A stretch of DNA of 64,000 nucleotides from Blattamonas nauphoetae. Lineage: Eukaryota > Preaxostyla > Oxymonadida. The notes under the pieces are model-generated. The model had not been told where the DNA came from and did not search any database. It saw only the letters and a list, made by a program, of their open reading frames with translations. Shown here one piece after another: positions 20,187 to 30,500 of this stretch. The DNA is taken from assembly GCA_033064195.1 (NCBI GenBank), contig JARBJD010000005.1, forward strand, positions 124,001 to 188,000, in the 5' to 3' direction. The translations under genes were made by a program, and so were the position numbers. The number at the start of each line of letters is the position of its first letter. The first letter of the stretch is position 1.

Positions 20187-21762
20187 TTAATTCCCAAGCG
20201 TCGTGATTAATCCCTCGAAGAAGATCAGATCGTTTCTCTTGTCAGCCAACACCACAATGAACGGTCGATCGAAGCACAGTCGTTTGGGAGGTTGTGGACA
20301 GGTGAAACAGGCATCCATGCTGTCAAATGTCGCAGCAGTCGCTTCGACTCCGTTCTCTGTCACTTTCAGGACTGTTTTGTGGATCACTTGGCTGAGACAT
20401 AGAGGAGATGGGAGAAGATGGTGAGAAATGAATGGAGAAATGACAGAAGGAAATGGAGAAAGAAGACGTGTGCAAACTCGATTTTGACAGGTTCGGGAGA
20501 GATTCTGGGAAACTGTGCGGCATCTGAGAACACCACTCCCATCCCAAGTGAAGTCAGTGGATTCTTCAGATCTTCTGAACACTCAACCTCGAATTTTGGG
20601 AGATCAAGGTAAATTCTGATGAATTTGCACAGAGACAACAGCAATGAACGAAAGAGAGAAAGAGATCAGACCGAGAGATGCCACATTCTCGAACAATCCC
20701 AGAAAATTGTGTTGGTTCGAGATATTTCGAAGCTGCGGAGAGAAGCGCATTCTTTCCAGTTTCTGAAAAAAGCACAACAACATCACATTTAAGCGCACGA
20801 GAACAAACACACCGTTCGGAAGAATCAGAACCATCATCGCGTCGGGATGCACAAAGTCCAGGCACACGGCCGAAACTTCAGAATTGTGGCAATAACGAAT
20901 AGTGTCGGTCATGTTCATCATATCCACTGTCTTCCGCACTCCATCAAACAACGTGAATGTCTTCTTCCTTGTTTCTGAAGGCTTGAATTTGATTCTGAAA
21001 TTGGGTTTGAAGTGGATGGTGTTCACCAACACCATCTTGTCGTCAGGTTTGAGTTTATCCACAACTTGTTTGATCAAGCCCTTCGTGTTCGTGTTCACCC
21101 ACTTGTTGATAGCTGTGACAGTTCTGAGCAGAGGCAGGCGGGAGGTAGGGATGAGATGACGAACAGGAGAGGGAACAACGAACGATGAGATTGAAAGGAG
21201 AGAGAGAAAATATCGTTGAATCGGGAAAGGGGTATGTGCACAAAATGGACAAACTCTGGCTTTGAGAAATCCAACGATTTTGCGGTTGCGTCGAAAACCG
21301 ACTCACTCTCTGAAAGAAACGCAGCGTAGACGGGAAACTTGTCCGAAATCCAAAGTGAGTTCGCCATTGTAAAGAGAGGTGCCCGATTCTCCATTTGTCT
21401 TCCAGCTGTCAACATCGAATGGATCGAATTGATCTGAATCGTAACAAAGCAGATATTCAAAATATCAAATCTAAAACGCAGACTGGCTCGTCACTCGATG
21501 CATTTGGAAGACAGAGGGTCTCCTTCATTGAATGCAGGGTGCTTCCCATCGCTCCATTCCCAACCATCAACAAACACTCGTGGATCGACAGTGGCGAAAT
21601 GAAAACATTCTTTCCTGACGCTCCAAGCAGAGTTATAAGTTTCTGTCCAAACTTCCCGACACTGGCAGACTGCTCTCTCAGTGACGCATCGAATTGGCCT
21701 TTGTCGAACGCTGGAAACACAAATTCAGGTCCTGGCGGTTTCTCTGTGATGATATTGGACAT
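20187..21762 (-). CDS. Serpin (inhibitory-type serine/cysteine protease inhibitor), six exons
   Basis: Serpins trap proteases by cleavage of an exposed reactive loop. Exons on the minus strand are 21762-21484, 21433-21255, 21123-20813, 20762-20672, 20615-20478 and 20391-20187. They total 1203 bases, exactly 400 residues plus stop, the normal serpin length. Introns are 50, 131, 50, 56 and 86 nt. Family blocks occur in order: NVFISPLSIHECLLMVGNGA, FTMANSLWISDKF, INKWVNTNTKG, KMVLVNTIHFKPNF, VDMMNMTDTIRYC, LPKFEVECSEDL, LTSLGMGVVFSDAAQFPRIS, VIHKTVLKVTENGVEATAAT and the strand FDRPFIVVLADKRNDLIFFEG. The hinge ENGVEATAAT has the small residues needed for loop insertion, so inhibition is likely; P1 falls near SMDACF, and the target cannot be read from sequence. 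There is no obvious signal peptide at the chosen ATG, suggesting an intracellular serpin. Confidence 0.88.
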
Positions 21763-22286
21763 AGAATCTAGATGAAACGAGATGAGGATGATGGCAATGA
21801 AATAATTTCCGAGATGATCGCGACAGAGTTGATCGGACCAATGTTTGGTTTTCAGGATGCGTCGTACAAAATGATTCTGAACGAATCTCAAAGAATGAAA
21901 CGGAAGCAGAGGTTAAGCTCTAATTCAGGGTGAGCCCAACTTCTATCGAGAAGGACTCTATTGCTTGTTTCGACGGAACGAACAACCTTTTGACGCAAAC
22001 AGACTGATATTCACAAGCAAATGCACCAGTAAATCTCTGATGAACATATTTCCAGTCTGATTGTTCCTGTGTATCAATACCTTCTCTTTGAGACCCGCAC
22101 TCCGACTGCTTTTCTCATGTCTTTGCATCAGTGAAAAAACGGGCCAAATAAGAAGAAGATGTGGAAAACAAAGAAGATCCAGAAACATATGTAAATAAAG
22201 GGGACGATACAAGAGCAGAGATGAGACACAAAGGTCAGAATGACCTGGAAATAGAAGAGGAGAGACCGTCGTTTCGCTTTTGATTC
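21763..22286. other. Intergenic region between serpin and alpha-tubulin
   Basis: About 520 bases holding the 5' flank of the serpin and the 3' flank of the tubulin gene, both on the minus strand. A frame upstream of the serpin ATG stays open to 21891 but shows no serpin similarity. No other gene or element was recognised. Confidence 0.45.
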
Positions 22287-23630
22287 TCACCCATCTTGGA
22301 GTTCTTCTTCCTCATCCACTTCCTGTTCCACTTCATAATAGTCACCCACAAGGCGAGAAAGGGATTCACGAGCTTCCACAAAGTCGGTCTCCTCAGCCCC
22401 ATCATCAAAGAATCGTCCCAAATCCTCCTTCCTCCCAAATTTCTCGTCGAACTTCTCAACAATCCCAGAAAAGATCGGGCGAAGGCCAGTGGTGTTGGTG
22501 AGCATGCATGCACTCCGTTGCCCAGAATACAAAGGGCTGTCTGGCAATCTCGTCGGAGGCCGATAACTCAGTCCATATTTCGAGCCAGTTGGAACCCAAT
22601 CAACAAAAGTCAGCAATTTCGTCATTCCCAATACAACACCTTGTCCAATATCTTTTGGGACGACATCTCCTCGCGCCATGATTGAGGCTGCGAGTATTTT
22701 GCCGGTTTTGTGATTGATGTTTGCGAGCTGGTTGGTGGATGTGGGTAAAGAAAGAATCAGCTCTGCGGGAGAATATTGCTGGCATGTTCGTTGGATGGAG
22801 CTAATCGGAGCAAATGATGTCGAGACGAAGGGAATGAGTGGGTAAAGAACGAGGTTGGTTTGAAAATCAGCCAGAGTCGGGAAAAGAGTTCCATCAAACC
22901 GAATTTGGGTCGTGATGGCTGAGACGGACTGAGCGAGAAGGTGATTTACATCGTCCATCGTCGATGTGTAGAAAAAAGGATCCTTTTCGAAGATGTCCAG
23001 CATCGCCGCGTTCTCATAAATTGTGGTGTCATGCGAAACATTCAGAAGCGAGTTCAACGCCAGAAGATTGTTGTACGCTTCAAATGAAGGAGATTGGGGT
23101 TGGGGCGAGGGAAGAACACAGAAAGTCAGATTTTGCGATTTTTCAAATCGATCCAACAGTTCTTCCAGAAGTCGGGTGCCCAGTCCCGACCCTGTCCCTC
23201 CCCCAATCGCGTGAAACAACATGAATCCTTCCAGATTCGAACATCTTTCAGCCATCTTCCGAATAACGTTCAATGATTCCTCCAAAATGTTGTGGTTCGC
23301 ACCTCCGAAAGATCCGAAGAATGTGTTGTTTGTCGATCCTGTTCCAGAGATGATCTGATCAGAGACGAAGAGATCCCGACATTGTCCGCTTCTGATTGCA
23401 TCTGTTGCTGTCGGTTCGACATCAACTAAGACAGCTCGAGGGCGATACTTTCCAAGGTTTGTTTCTTCAAATACTTTCTGCATAGCTTCACTTTCAAGAA
23501 TTGGAATCGTTTGATGTGGAGTGTGTGAACCGTTCAGCGTCATTTCGTGTTCTCTGCAGAAGAGTCGCCACATGGGATCGGACATCCGAACGCCGCCTTG
23601 TCCAACATGTAGAGAGATGCATTCTGACAT
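22287..23630 (-). CDS. Divergent alpha-tubulin
   Basis: A single exon encodes 447 residues from the ATG that matches the universal tubulin start (MSECISLHVGQGGV); an in-frame ATG seven codons upstream is also possible. The GTP-binding loop is present (AIGGGTGSGLGTRLLEELLD). Alpha-type signatures are RPRAVLVDVEPT, FDGTLFPTLADFQTNLVLYP, ARGDVVPKD, FVDWVPTGSKYGLSYRPPT and a YYEVE-like C-terminal helix. Departures from canonical alpha-tubulin: the catalytic Glu254 position is Asp (LADFQTN), the N-terminal MREC autoregulation motif is MSEC, the loop that carries the acetylated Lys40 has no matching Lys, and the tail ends in Asp-Gly, not Tyr. The overall fold length is normal and there is no stop. 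It could serve a specialised microtubule array. It lies head to head with the family-B gene at 23681. Confidence 0.85.
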   Translation of the reverse strand: MSECISLHVGQGGVRMSDPMWRLFCREHEMTLNGSHTPHQTIPILESEAMQKVFEETNLGKYRPRAVLVDVEPTATDAIRSGQCRDLFVSDQIISGTGSTNNTFFGSFGGANHNILEESLNVIRKMAERCSNLEGFMLFHAIGGGTGSGLGTRLLEELLDRFEKSQNLTFCVLPSPQPQSPSFEAYNNLLALNSLLNVSHDTTIYENAAMLDIFEKDPFFYTSTMDDVNHLLAQSVSAITTQIRFDGTLFPTLADFQTNLVLYPLIPFVSTSFAPISSIQRTCQQYSPAELILSLPTSTNQLANINHKTGKILAASIMARGDVVPKDIGQGVVLGMTKLLTFVDWVPTGSKYGLSYRPPTRLPDSPLYSGQRSACMLTNTTGLRPIFSGIVEKFDEKFGRKEDLGRFFDDGAEETDFVEARESLSRLVGDYYEVEQEVDEEEELQDG

Positions 23631-23680
23631 TCGAGATTCAGTGATCGACATTCGATGGGATGATCCTCAACTTGTACTCA

Positions 23681-24764
23681 ATGGAAGAAGGAACTGTTGT
23701 CACTCTGAACACATCCAATGATGGCCGCCAGCATCTGCCTTCAAATTCATCGACAACTGTGAACACAATGCAGGACCCTTTTCTGGTTTTCGATCCAAAA
23801 ACGGATTTGTCGTTTGACGACAAATCGAGGATTTACTGTTCGCTCGTTACCCTTGTGAAAGCTGAACACAGATTTAACAATGCACTTGAAGCCAGAGCTG
23901 CCAGATTCCTGACGAGCCTCGCCCCGATGTTTGGCGACTTCGACGAGTCTGCGAAACTCGTGACTGACCTCGTTCCCTCTTCAACAGGATCGCATTCTGG
24001 CTTTGTGGAAAGCATTGTCACTCTTTTATCATCTCCCCACTCAACAATCGTTGAAGCAGCATTGTTATTCCTCAATATGACAACATGGAATTTAACAGCA
24101 CAATTTCAATTTCGTCTCGCAGAATTAGATATCATTGCAAATGCCTTAGCGACTGTTCAACCTCATACACTGCCCATAACAGGATTTGAGGAGACACACA
24201 GATTTCTTCTCAGAATCATCGATATTTTCGTCAACCTCGCCTCTCAATCGAATCTCAGGGACCTCGGCATCACTGAAGCTGTCGACAAATCCAACCATCT
24301 TGAAATGATCCTTCGGATGGTCGTGATCCCATCGTCTCAATTTGTGACCTTTCTGATCTCAAATCGGTACATCCTCGATGGAGACTTGTTTGAATCCTTC
24401 ATGTATCTCTTGAACACGTTCATTAAAATCGTCCCATTTCATCTCCCGACATTGGAGTTTGTTCTCGCATCTCCAATTGTGATGGCATTCTCAAGTTGTC
24501 TCTCGTTCGCCATAAAAAGCTGTTGTTCTCTTTATTCATCTCCGCAACATCAACAATTCGCTCGAAGAATGGAGGACGCATGACACAGAAGTGGTCCAAT
24601 CTGCAAAGCGAATGATGCAAGCTCTGATTTCTGAAAGCTTCGAAGATATAGTTGATCAGATGTGGATGATCGACAAAAAGAACACATTTTATGGCCCCAA
24701 TGTTGCTTCATATTGTCACTCAATAACACAATTACTGGGATCGAATGTGACAAGGCTGTTATAG
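23681..24764 (+). pseudogene. Family B, copy 1: armadillo-like helical protein, frameshifted
   Basis: From ATG 23681 (MEEGTVVTLNTSNDGRQ) the frame reads DPFLVFDPKTDLSFDDKSR, IYCSLVTLVKAEHRF, FVESIVTLLSSPHSTIVEAA, TLPITGFEETHRFLLRIIDI and VIPSSQFVTFLISNRYILDG. Near 24515-24530 a one-base loss moves the frame: the C-terminal block found in relatives (EWRTHDTEVVQSAKRMMQAL, QLLGSN) continues in another frame to TAG 24762-24764. The hydrophobic heptad-like helices and the SSP-containing turn are shared with family C, so B and C are distant paralogues. Biochemical role unknown. The gene is the plus-strand arm of an inverted duplication with the copy at 26100-27182. Confidence 0.6.
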
Positions 24765-25740
24765 ACTTCGTCTCAACTGACGCATCAAAGCCGCTTCTCT
24801 CGAATAACTCCACATTGATTTCTGCGGACTCCCCTCGGATGTTGGGATTGCTTTGATTGCTGGTGTCGACGAACAGATTCTGTGATCGCCTCCAATCGTC
24901 CAGAAATAGTTTGCTCTTTTGGGTTCGTCGTTCTCACCGTGGCTGTCTTTGATTGTCGCATCGTCAACCGTCCTCTCTCCAAACAGTTCCTGGTGTCACT
25001 GAACGATGCATTGTGACCAGATTATCTTTCACAATCTCGACATTTGGACCGTCGCTGAAACACTTCTCATTTTCTCGTCGAAATGGGATGTGCCCCACAT
25101 TCAAACCATTTCAAAGCCATTCACGGTCTTTTTAAGGTGTGTTCAGCCTATTTTTGAATTGATCTCTTCATAACATCAGCCTCTTCTTCTCTCTTCGTTG
25201 TGTCCGTCACTTCAACCATCTCCCCACATCTCACTCGCCTCCATCGTTGGAAGAAAACTGATGTTCTGTTTTTATCCTGTGCACTGCGCTTTTAATCATG
25301 CATTTTTTGCTTTTTCATCCTTGTCTTTGTACAGTTTCGATTCTCAGCAACATTTCTGTCCTTTCGTGAAATTTCACACATTAAAAACTTCTCAAAATTG
25401 TGTCCCAATCATTGAGTCTTCTTTGTTCTTCTTGATTCTGAATGAAATCAACCATCCACGAAGAAAAGTCACATTGACCACTGCATCGTGTTTCCCATCA
25501 AACCTGTTGCACAAAGCACGAATTGTTCGAAGCAGTTCAATCAAGGTGAAGGGATGAATGGGATGAAACATCATTGACAACGAAGGACACTTCTGAATGG
25601 GGAATGAAAAGTTGAGAAGAAAGATGTTCTGTTTGGACACTCAATCACAAGATCGATGGACGATCGCCAGAGTGTTGGACAAGTTGAGGGCACAAACTGA
25701 AAAAGATCAAAACATCAGAACACACCTCAAAAAGACTGTG
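24765..25740. other. Centre of the inverted duplication: degraded downstream exons
   Basis: Beyond each family-B reading frame a second block of coding-like sequence follows (plus: VIDFVSTDASKPLLSNNS; minus, 26148-25846: MAVIDCISIDTSKLPLSNDS). On the plus side it is soon interrupted by stops. On the minus strand a possible 31-nt intron precedes 25692, and a coding-like stretch (TLIELLRTIRALCNRF) lies at 25392-25640. I cannot assign a complete gene; this looks like decayed 3' sequence shared by both arms. Confidence 0.35.
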
Positions 25741-26099
25741 GAGGGCAATGCAATGGCGGGAATGCGGGGCACATCTCATTTAGACGAGATAAACAAGACA
25801 TGTTGCAGTGATGTCCCAAAAACGAGATTGGGAAAGATAATCTGGTCATAATGTGCTGTTCAGGGATGCGAGGAATTGTTTGGAGATAGGACAGTGGACG
25901 ACGTGACAGCCAAAGACAGCTGCGTTGAGAACGACGAACCCAAAAGAGCAAACTATTTCTGGGCGATTGGAGGCGATCCCAGAATCTGCCCGTTGGCACC
26001 AGTAATCAATACATTCCCAACATCCGAGGAGAGTCCGCAGAAATGAGTTGGAGTCATTCGAGAGAGGCAGCTTCGATGTGTCAATTGAGATGCAATCGA

Positions 26100-27182
26100 T
26101 CACTGCCATTTCGCATTCGATCCCAGCAATTTCGAGAGTTGCAGGCAATCTTTGATAAGACAGAAACCACTATCTCCGCTTTTTCCGTTCTTCATCTCCT
26201 GTTCGAGTGAGTCTTCGAAGGCTTCTGAAAACAGAGCTTGCAAGATCCGTTTTCCAGATTGGGACACTTCTGGGCCTTCTTTCTTCCATTCTGTCAGCGA
26301 ATGGTTGAAGGAGATGAGAATAAACCAGAGACGAACGTCGTTTTCTTCAAATGAAAGAAAACTTGAGAATGCCATCACAATCGGAGAGCCGAGAACAAAT
26401 TTCGATATTTGATGATGAAATGGGGCGATTTTAACGAATGTGTGCAATAGATCCTTGAAGGAGGGCAACAAGTCTCTAGAGAGGATGTTCCGATTGGAGA
26501 TCAGAAATGTCACTAATTGAGACGATGGGAGCACGACCTTCCAAACTATCATTTCAAGATGGTTGGATTTGTCTCCCGCAGTGGTGATGCGAAGGTCCCT
26601 GAGACTTGATGGATATGCGAGGTTTATGCATTTTTCGATGATTTGGGTAAGAGTGTGGATTACCGTCTCGTTTCCAGAAATTGGCAGTGTGTGAGGATGA
26701 ATTATCGCTAAGACTGTTGGAATGATATCAGATTCCACGAGTCTAAATTGAAATTGTGTTGACAAATTCTTGGTTGTTTTTTTCAGGAATAACAAAGCTG
26801 CTTCAACGATTGTCTAGTGGGGAGATGATAAAAGAGTCAGAATACTCTCAATAAAGCCAGATGGTGACCCTGTTGAAGAGGGAACGAGGTCAGTCACAAA
26901 TTTCGCTGCAGCGGCTTCTCTGTCTTTTTCAGACGGTTTGAGGCTCTTCAAAAACAGTGAGGCTTTGTCAAGAAGAGTATTGCTAAATGGGTGTTCAGTT
27001 TTCACAAGGGTGATGAGCGAACGGTAAATCCTCGATTTGTCTCCAAATGACAATGTGGAGTTGGGAGCGAAATTCAGCAATTGTTTTCGCATTGCGTTCA
27101 CAGTTGAAGATGAGGTCGGTGGCAGACGCTGACGGCCATCATTGGATGTGTTCAAAGTGACAACAGTTCCGTTTTTCATTGA
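26100..27182 (-). pseudogene. Family B, copy 2: armadillo-like protein with one in-frame stop
   Basis: From ATG 27182 (MKNGTVVTLNTSNDGRQ) one frame runs to TGA 26100-26102, about 360 codons, interrupted only by TAG at 26814-26816. There the other copy reads Ser (SSPHSTIVEAA); a two-base difference (TCAACA to TAGACA) made the stop. Blocks after it are intact: LPISGNETVIHTLTQII, VLPSSQLVTFLISNRNILS, SPIVMAFSSFLSFEENDVR and LSKLLGSN. The function is unknown, as for the family. Read-through is possible but nothing in the sequence specially supports it. Confidence 0.6.
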
Positions 27183-27523
27183 TTTGAGAGGAGGATCAGC
27201 CCATCTTCCGTCACACGAAGCATCCAAAACACTTGACTCTTTCAGTTTCATAAAACGAACGGGAGAGAATGGATCTTCTTACGAGAAAAACGAAAAAAAT
27301 GGCACATTACACAAATTTCATGTCGGATCGAATGAACAAGAAGAGAAGGATGGCACATGTCGTGCTTGAGGCAATATAAACCGTTGTCGATGAAATCAGA
27401 AAAAAGAATGTTCGTGGTTCTGAGTAATAGAGCACACAAATCATGAATCAGGTGTTCGGTCCCATGCGTCGAGCAGAGACCTCACATCTTTCGAGAGATT
27501 GTTTGTGACGAAGCTGTATTCCG

Positions 27524-30500
27524 TCAGATGGCCGCATCGATGGCGATTGTATCGTCTGTGGTCTGTTCAAAAGAGAGTTGTTTCTTTTTCTTCTTTTTTG
27601 GCTTCGTGTCTGGCTCTCCTTCCAAAAGTGGTGTGTCTTCAGTCTCTGCTACTTCCTGCACGTCAGCTTTGTTCTTCTTCTTTCGCTTCTTCTTCCCTTC
27701 CTCTTGTTGGGGTCTCTCCTCTTCCTCCACTCCCTGTTCCACAACGTTCTCTTCTTCAACGTTCGCTGCTTCCTCCTCTTTCTCGTCTGTATCCTTCTTT
27801 CCTTTCCTTTTCTTCTTCTTTGTCTTTTCTTCCTGTTGGTCTGTGTTCAGTTCAATTGGGATTTCTTGGTCTGTGAAGAATGGTTCTTCCGACTCCTTCA
27901 GTTCCGCATCTTCATCTCCTTCAATCTTCTTTTTCTTCTTCTTTCGCTTCTCTCCCACTTCTTCTTGTTCTGGTTCAGGTTCCATCCCTTCACCTTCCTC
28001 AATTCTCCTCTTTCTCTTTTTCTTCTTCTCCTTCGTTGAAACTTCTTCTTCCAAATTCTGTTCCATTGGTTCCATCTCCTCTTCTGCAACCTCATTCTGT
28101 CTGTCTCTCTTCTTTCCCTTCCGTTTTGGCCGTTCCACAGTCTCATCAAATTGAGTCGTCTCTCCCTCCTCGTCAGGTTCTTTCATCACCTCTTCGCTAT
28201 TCGGAGCCACAGCATCGTCCAGTGACTCCACACCTCTCTTCTTCTTTTTCTTTTTCTGCTTTGGTTTCTCATCCAATTCGAGGAGCTGGTCGTGGCCATC
28301 CTGTTCAGGTGTCGGTCGTGAAATATCAACCATCATGTCAAACGACGGATCTGGCTTTGGTGCCTCCACTGTTTTCATTGAGTGTGGTCGCTCTTGTTCT
28401 GGTTCATCAATCTTCAGATCAAATTGGTCCGTCTCCTCTGGCTCGAGGACGAGGGCAGGGTGTGTGGCATCGAGGATTGATTTGTCGTCGTGTTTGGATG
28501 GAGTGTGATCTGACTTTTCTTCTTCTTCCTCCTGTTGCTGAATCGATTCCTCTTCTTCTTCCACTTTCTCTCCTTCCTTCTTCATCCTCCGACACATCAC
28601 ACAGATCACGATCAAAGCCACCAAGATCAGAAACACAACTACTGCAACAATCACAGGGATCAGCCACATCCATGTCTCCAATCCTGACGATATCCTTCTT
28701 TGAGGGAACGTGAAGAGGTCTTCAGTTGCCACAGCATTGCCAAACACAAGTCGGCCACGAACTTCCTTCGAAGAAGAGACGCTCATGACGACTGATGAGG
28801 TAATGTCGAGTGAGATGAATGTCTCGTTGAACGACGTCGCGATGCTCGGAAGGAGTTCGATTTTGGTTGATGTTGGTTCTGCTGAATCGTTATCTCCAGC
28901 CAGTTCAAGGAACAGTCCACACGGGATCAGTGTCGATCCGTGGATTTCAACATGATATGTGTCTTTCTCTTTGTCAAATGTGCATGTCGAGAGATCGGGT
29001 TGAGGTTTGGGGATGAAGAATGGTGAGTCGAGTTTGATGATTGGGGAAGAGAGAGTGCAGTCTGAAGATACAATCCATGATGAGATGCTTTCTTCTGTTC
29101 CATCTCCTCCCGACAGACTCTGAACATCAACACTTCCATCATCAGAACACTCGATGTTACGAGAGTATGATGGAAACGAAGCAAAGTGTGGCGAATTGGA
29201 CGAGAAGCTGCTGGTGTCAATCACGACATCACCACCCCGAATGGCAAAGACACCGAGTGAAAGGTGTTTGAACGACATATCTGTGATGAATGTGGAGGAG
29301 TTGAGAAGATGGATCACTCCCGACTCCCATCCACACATTTTGGTTGTGTCTTCTTCGTTCATTGTCGAAGATGATGAGGTTCCAACGATCGAGCCTTGTT
29401 TGATATTGATGAAAGCGTTCACAGCGGAGAGGAATGAAAACTTCGGCGACGACACTTCGATCAGGACGTTTGTCTGACTCATCTCGAATGAATTGTGAAT
29501 CACAATCATCGCATCGCGATCTCCCAGCGATGCTGTCGACGGGATCACAAGTGTGTTCAACCCATTCGGTTGCGCCGAAAAGATGTGCAGTGATCCAGTT
29601 GTCTGTTCAATTGGTGTTGTCAGGTCAGAGTCATCGAGAATGGCGATCGACACAGTGTCGATTGAGAGTGGTTCGACAATCCCCCACGCCCAATCCACAG
29701 ACTTGCATGGCCGATTCTCCTCTCCGCACAGTTTGCTCTCCTCTCCCCGCACAGAAGACACAGCAAGAAGGATCAAATCTGGTTTCGGAGTTGTTGTGAA
29801 CGATGCGCCTGATGATACTTCCATTTTATGGTCGGGATTGTCCACATGTGCGATCGAGTCTATTGTGTATGTTGTGTTAAAGTCAACCTCTTCCCCATCC
29901 AAAGAAAGTTCGACAGATGCTCGAGATGAATTGTTGAAATGAACAACAAACGAGCCAGATGGAAGCAGTGTGACGATGTAATCTTCGTCCATTCGTAAAT
30001 CATCGCCCATCAGATCTATCTTCACTCCGGTGCCAACTGTGTTGGATTCTGCGATGACAAAAACAACCTTTGGTGGATGAGGGACAGTGAAAGATTGTGG
30101 AGTGTTCCAAGAAACGTCACATGAGTCAATCTCAAGCTCGTGGATTGTGTATTCCTCTCCACATTTCAACTCCCCACTGCCTGTACCGAGAGGAAGTTCC
30201 ACCTGAAACACACCCTCCGAAACTCGGACAGTGGAGTGGTAGAGTGATTGATTGTTTTCGAGCGAGAATCGAATTGGACCAGGTTCCAACCCTGTTCCTC
30301 GGATTCTGATCCTTCCTTTCTGCCCATCTGGACTCAGAGTTGCGTACAGTTCCTCGATCGTTCCTTCCCTTCGTCCTTGTGGTGTGTGGAACTTGTCCGC
30401 CTTCAGTCTGATGATCGTTCCGTTCTCCAACGACACATTCGCCACTGTGTAGGTTCTGTCATAATACACCCCATCCACTCTGAAAGGCAGTGGGTCGGAT

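Larger units (their letters stand above)
23660..27251. repeat. Inverted duplication (tail to tail) of a family-B gene and its 3' flank
   Basis: The segment from 23681 to about 25260 reappears, diverged, on the minus strand from 27182 to about 25640. Matched landmarks include GTVVTLNTSNDGRQ near both outer ends, AVIDxxSxDxSKxxLSN beyond both gene ends, and a CPxFKPFQ/CPAFPPLH stretch before a GTGTGTTC donor-like site. The arms are clearly diverged at the nucleotide level, so the duplication is old compared with the two tandem arrays. The centre lies near 25400. Confidence 0.65.

Noticed and set aside
2473-26816. In-frame TAA/TAG in several coding-like stretches (2473, 26814, 38951) suggested that these codons might mean Gln, as in some oxymonads.
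   Set aside because: Histone H4 ends with TAA exactly at its conserved C-terminus, and tubulin, serpin, Dcp2-like and the giant protein use CAA/CAG with no internal TAA or TAG. The odd cases lie in broken copies, an element or a doubtful splice region.
27528-28713. Ser/Phe-rich plus-strand ORFs opposite the tail of the giant gene.
   Set aside because: They are the antisense of the Lys/Glu-rich tail and have no independent support.
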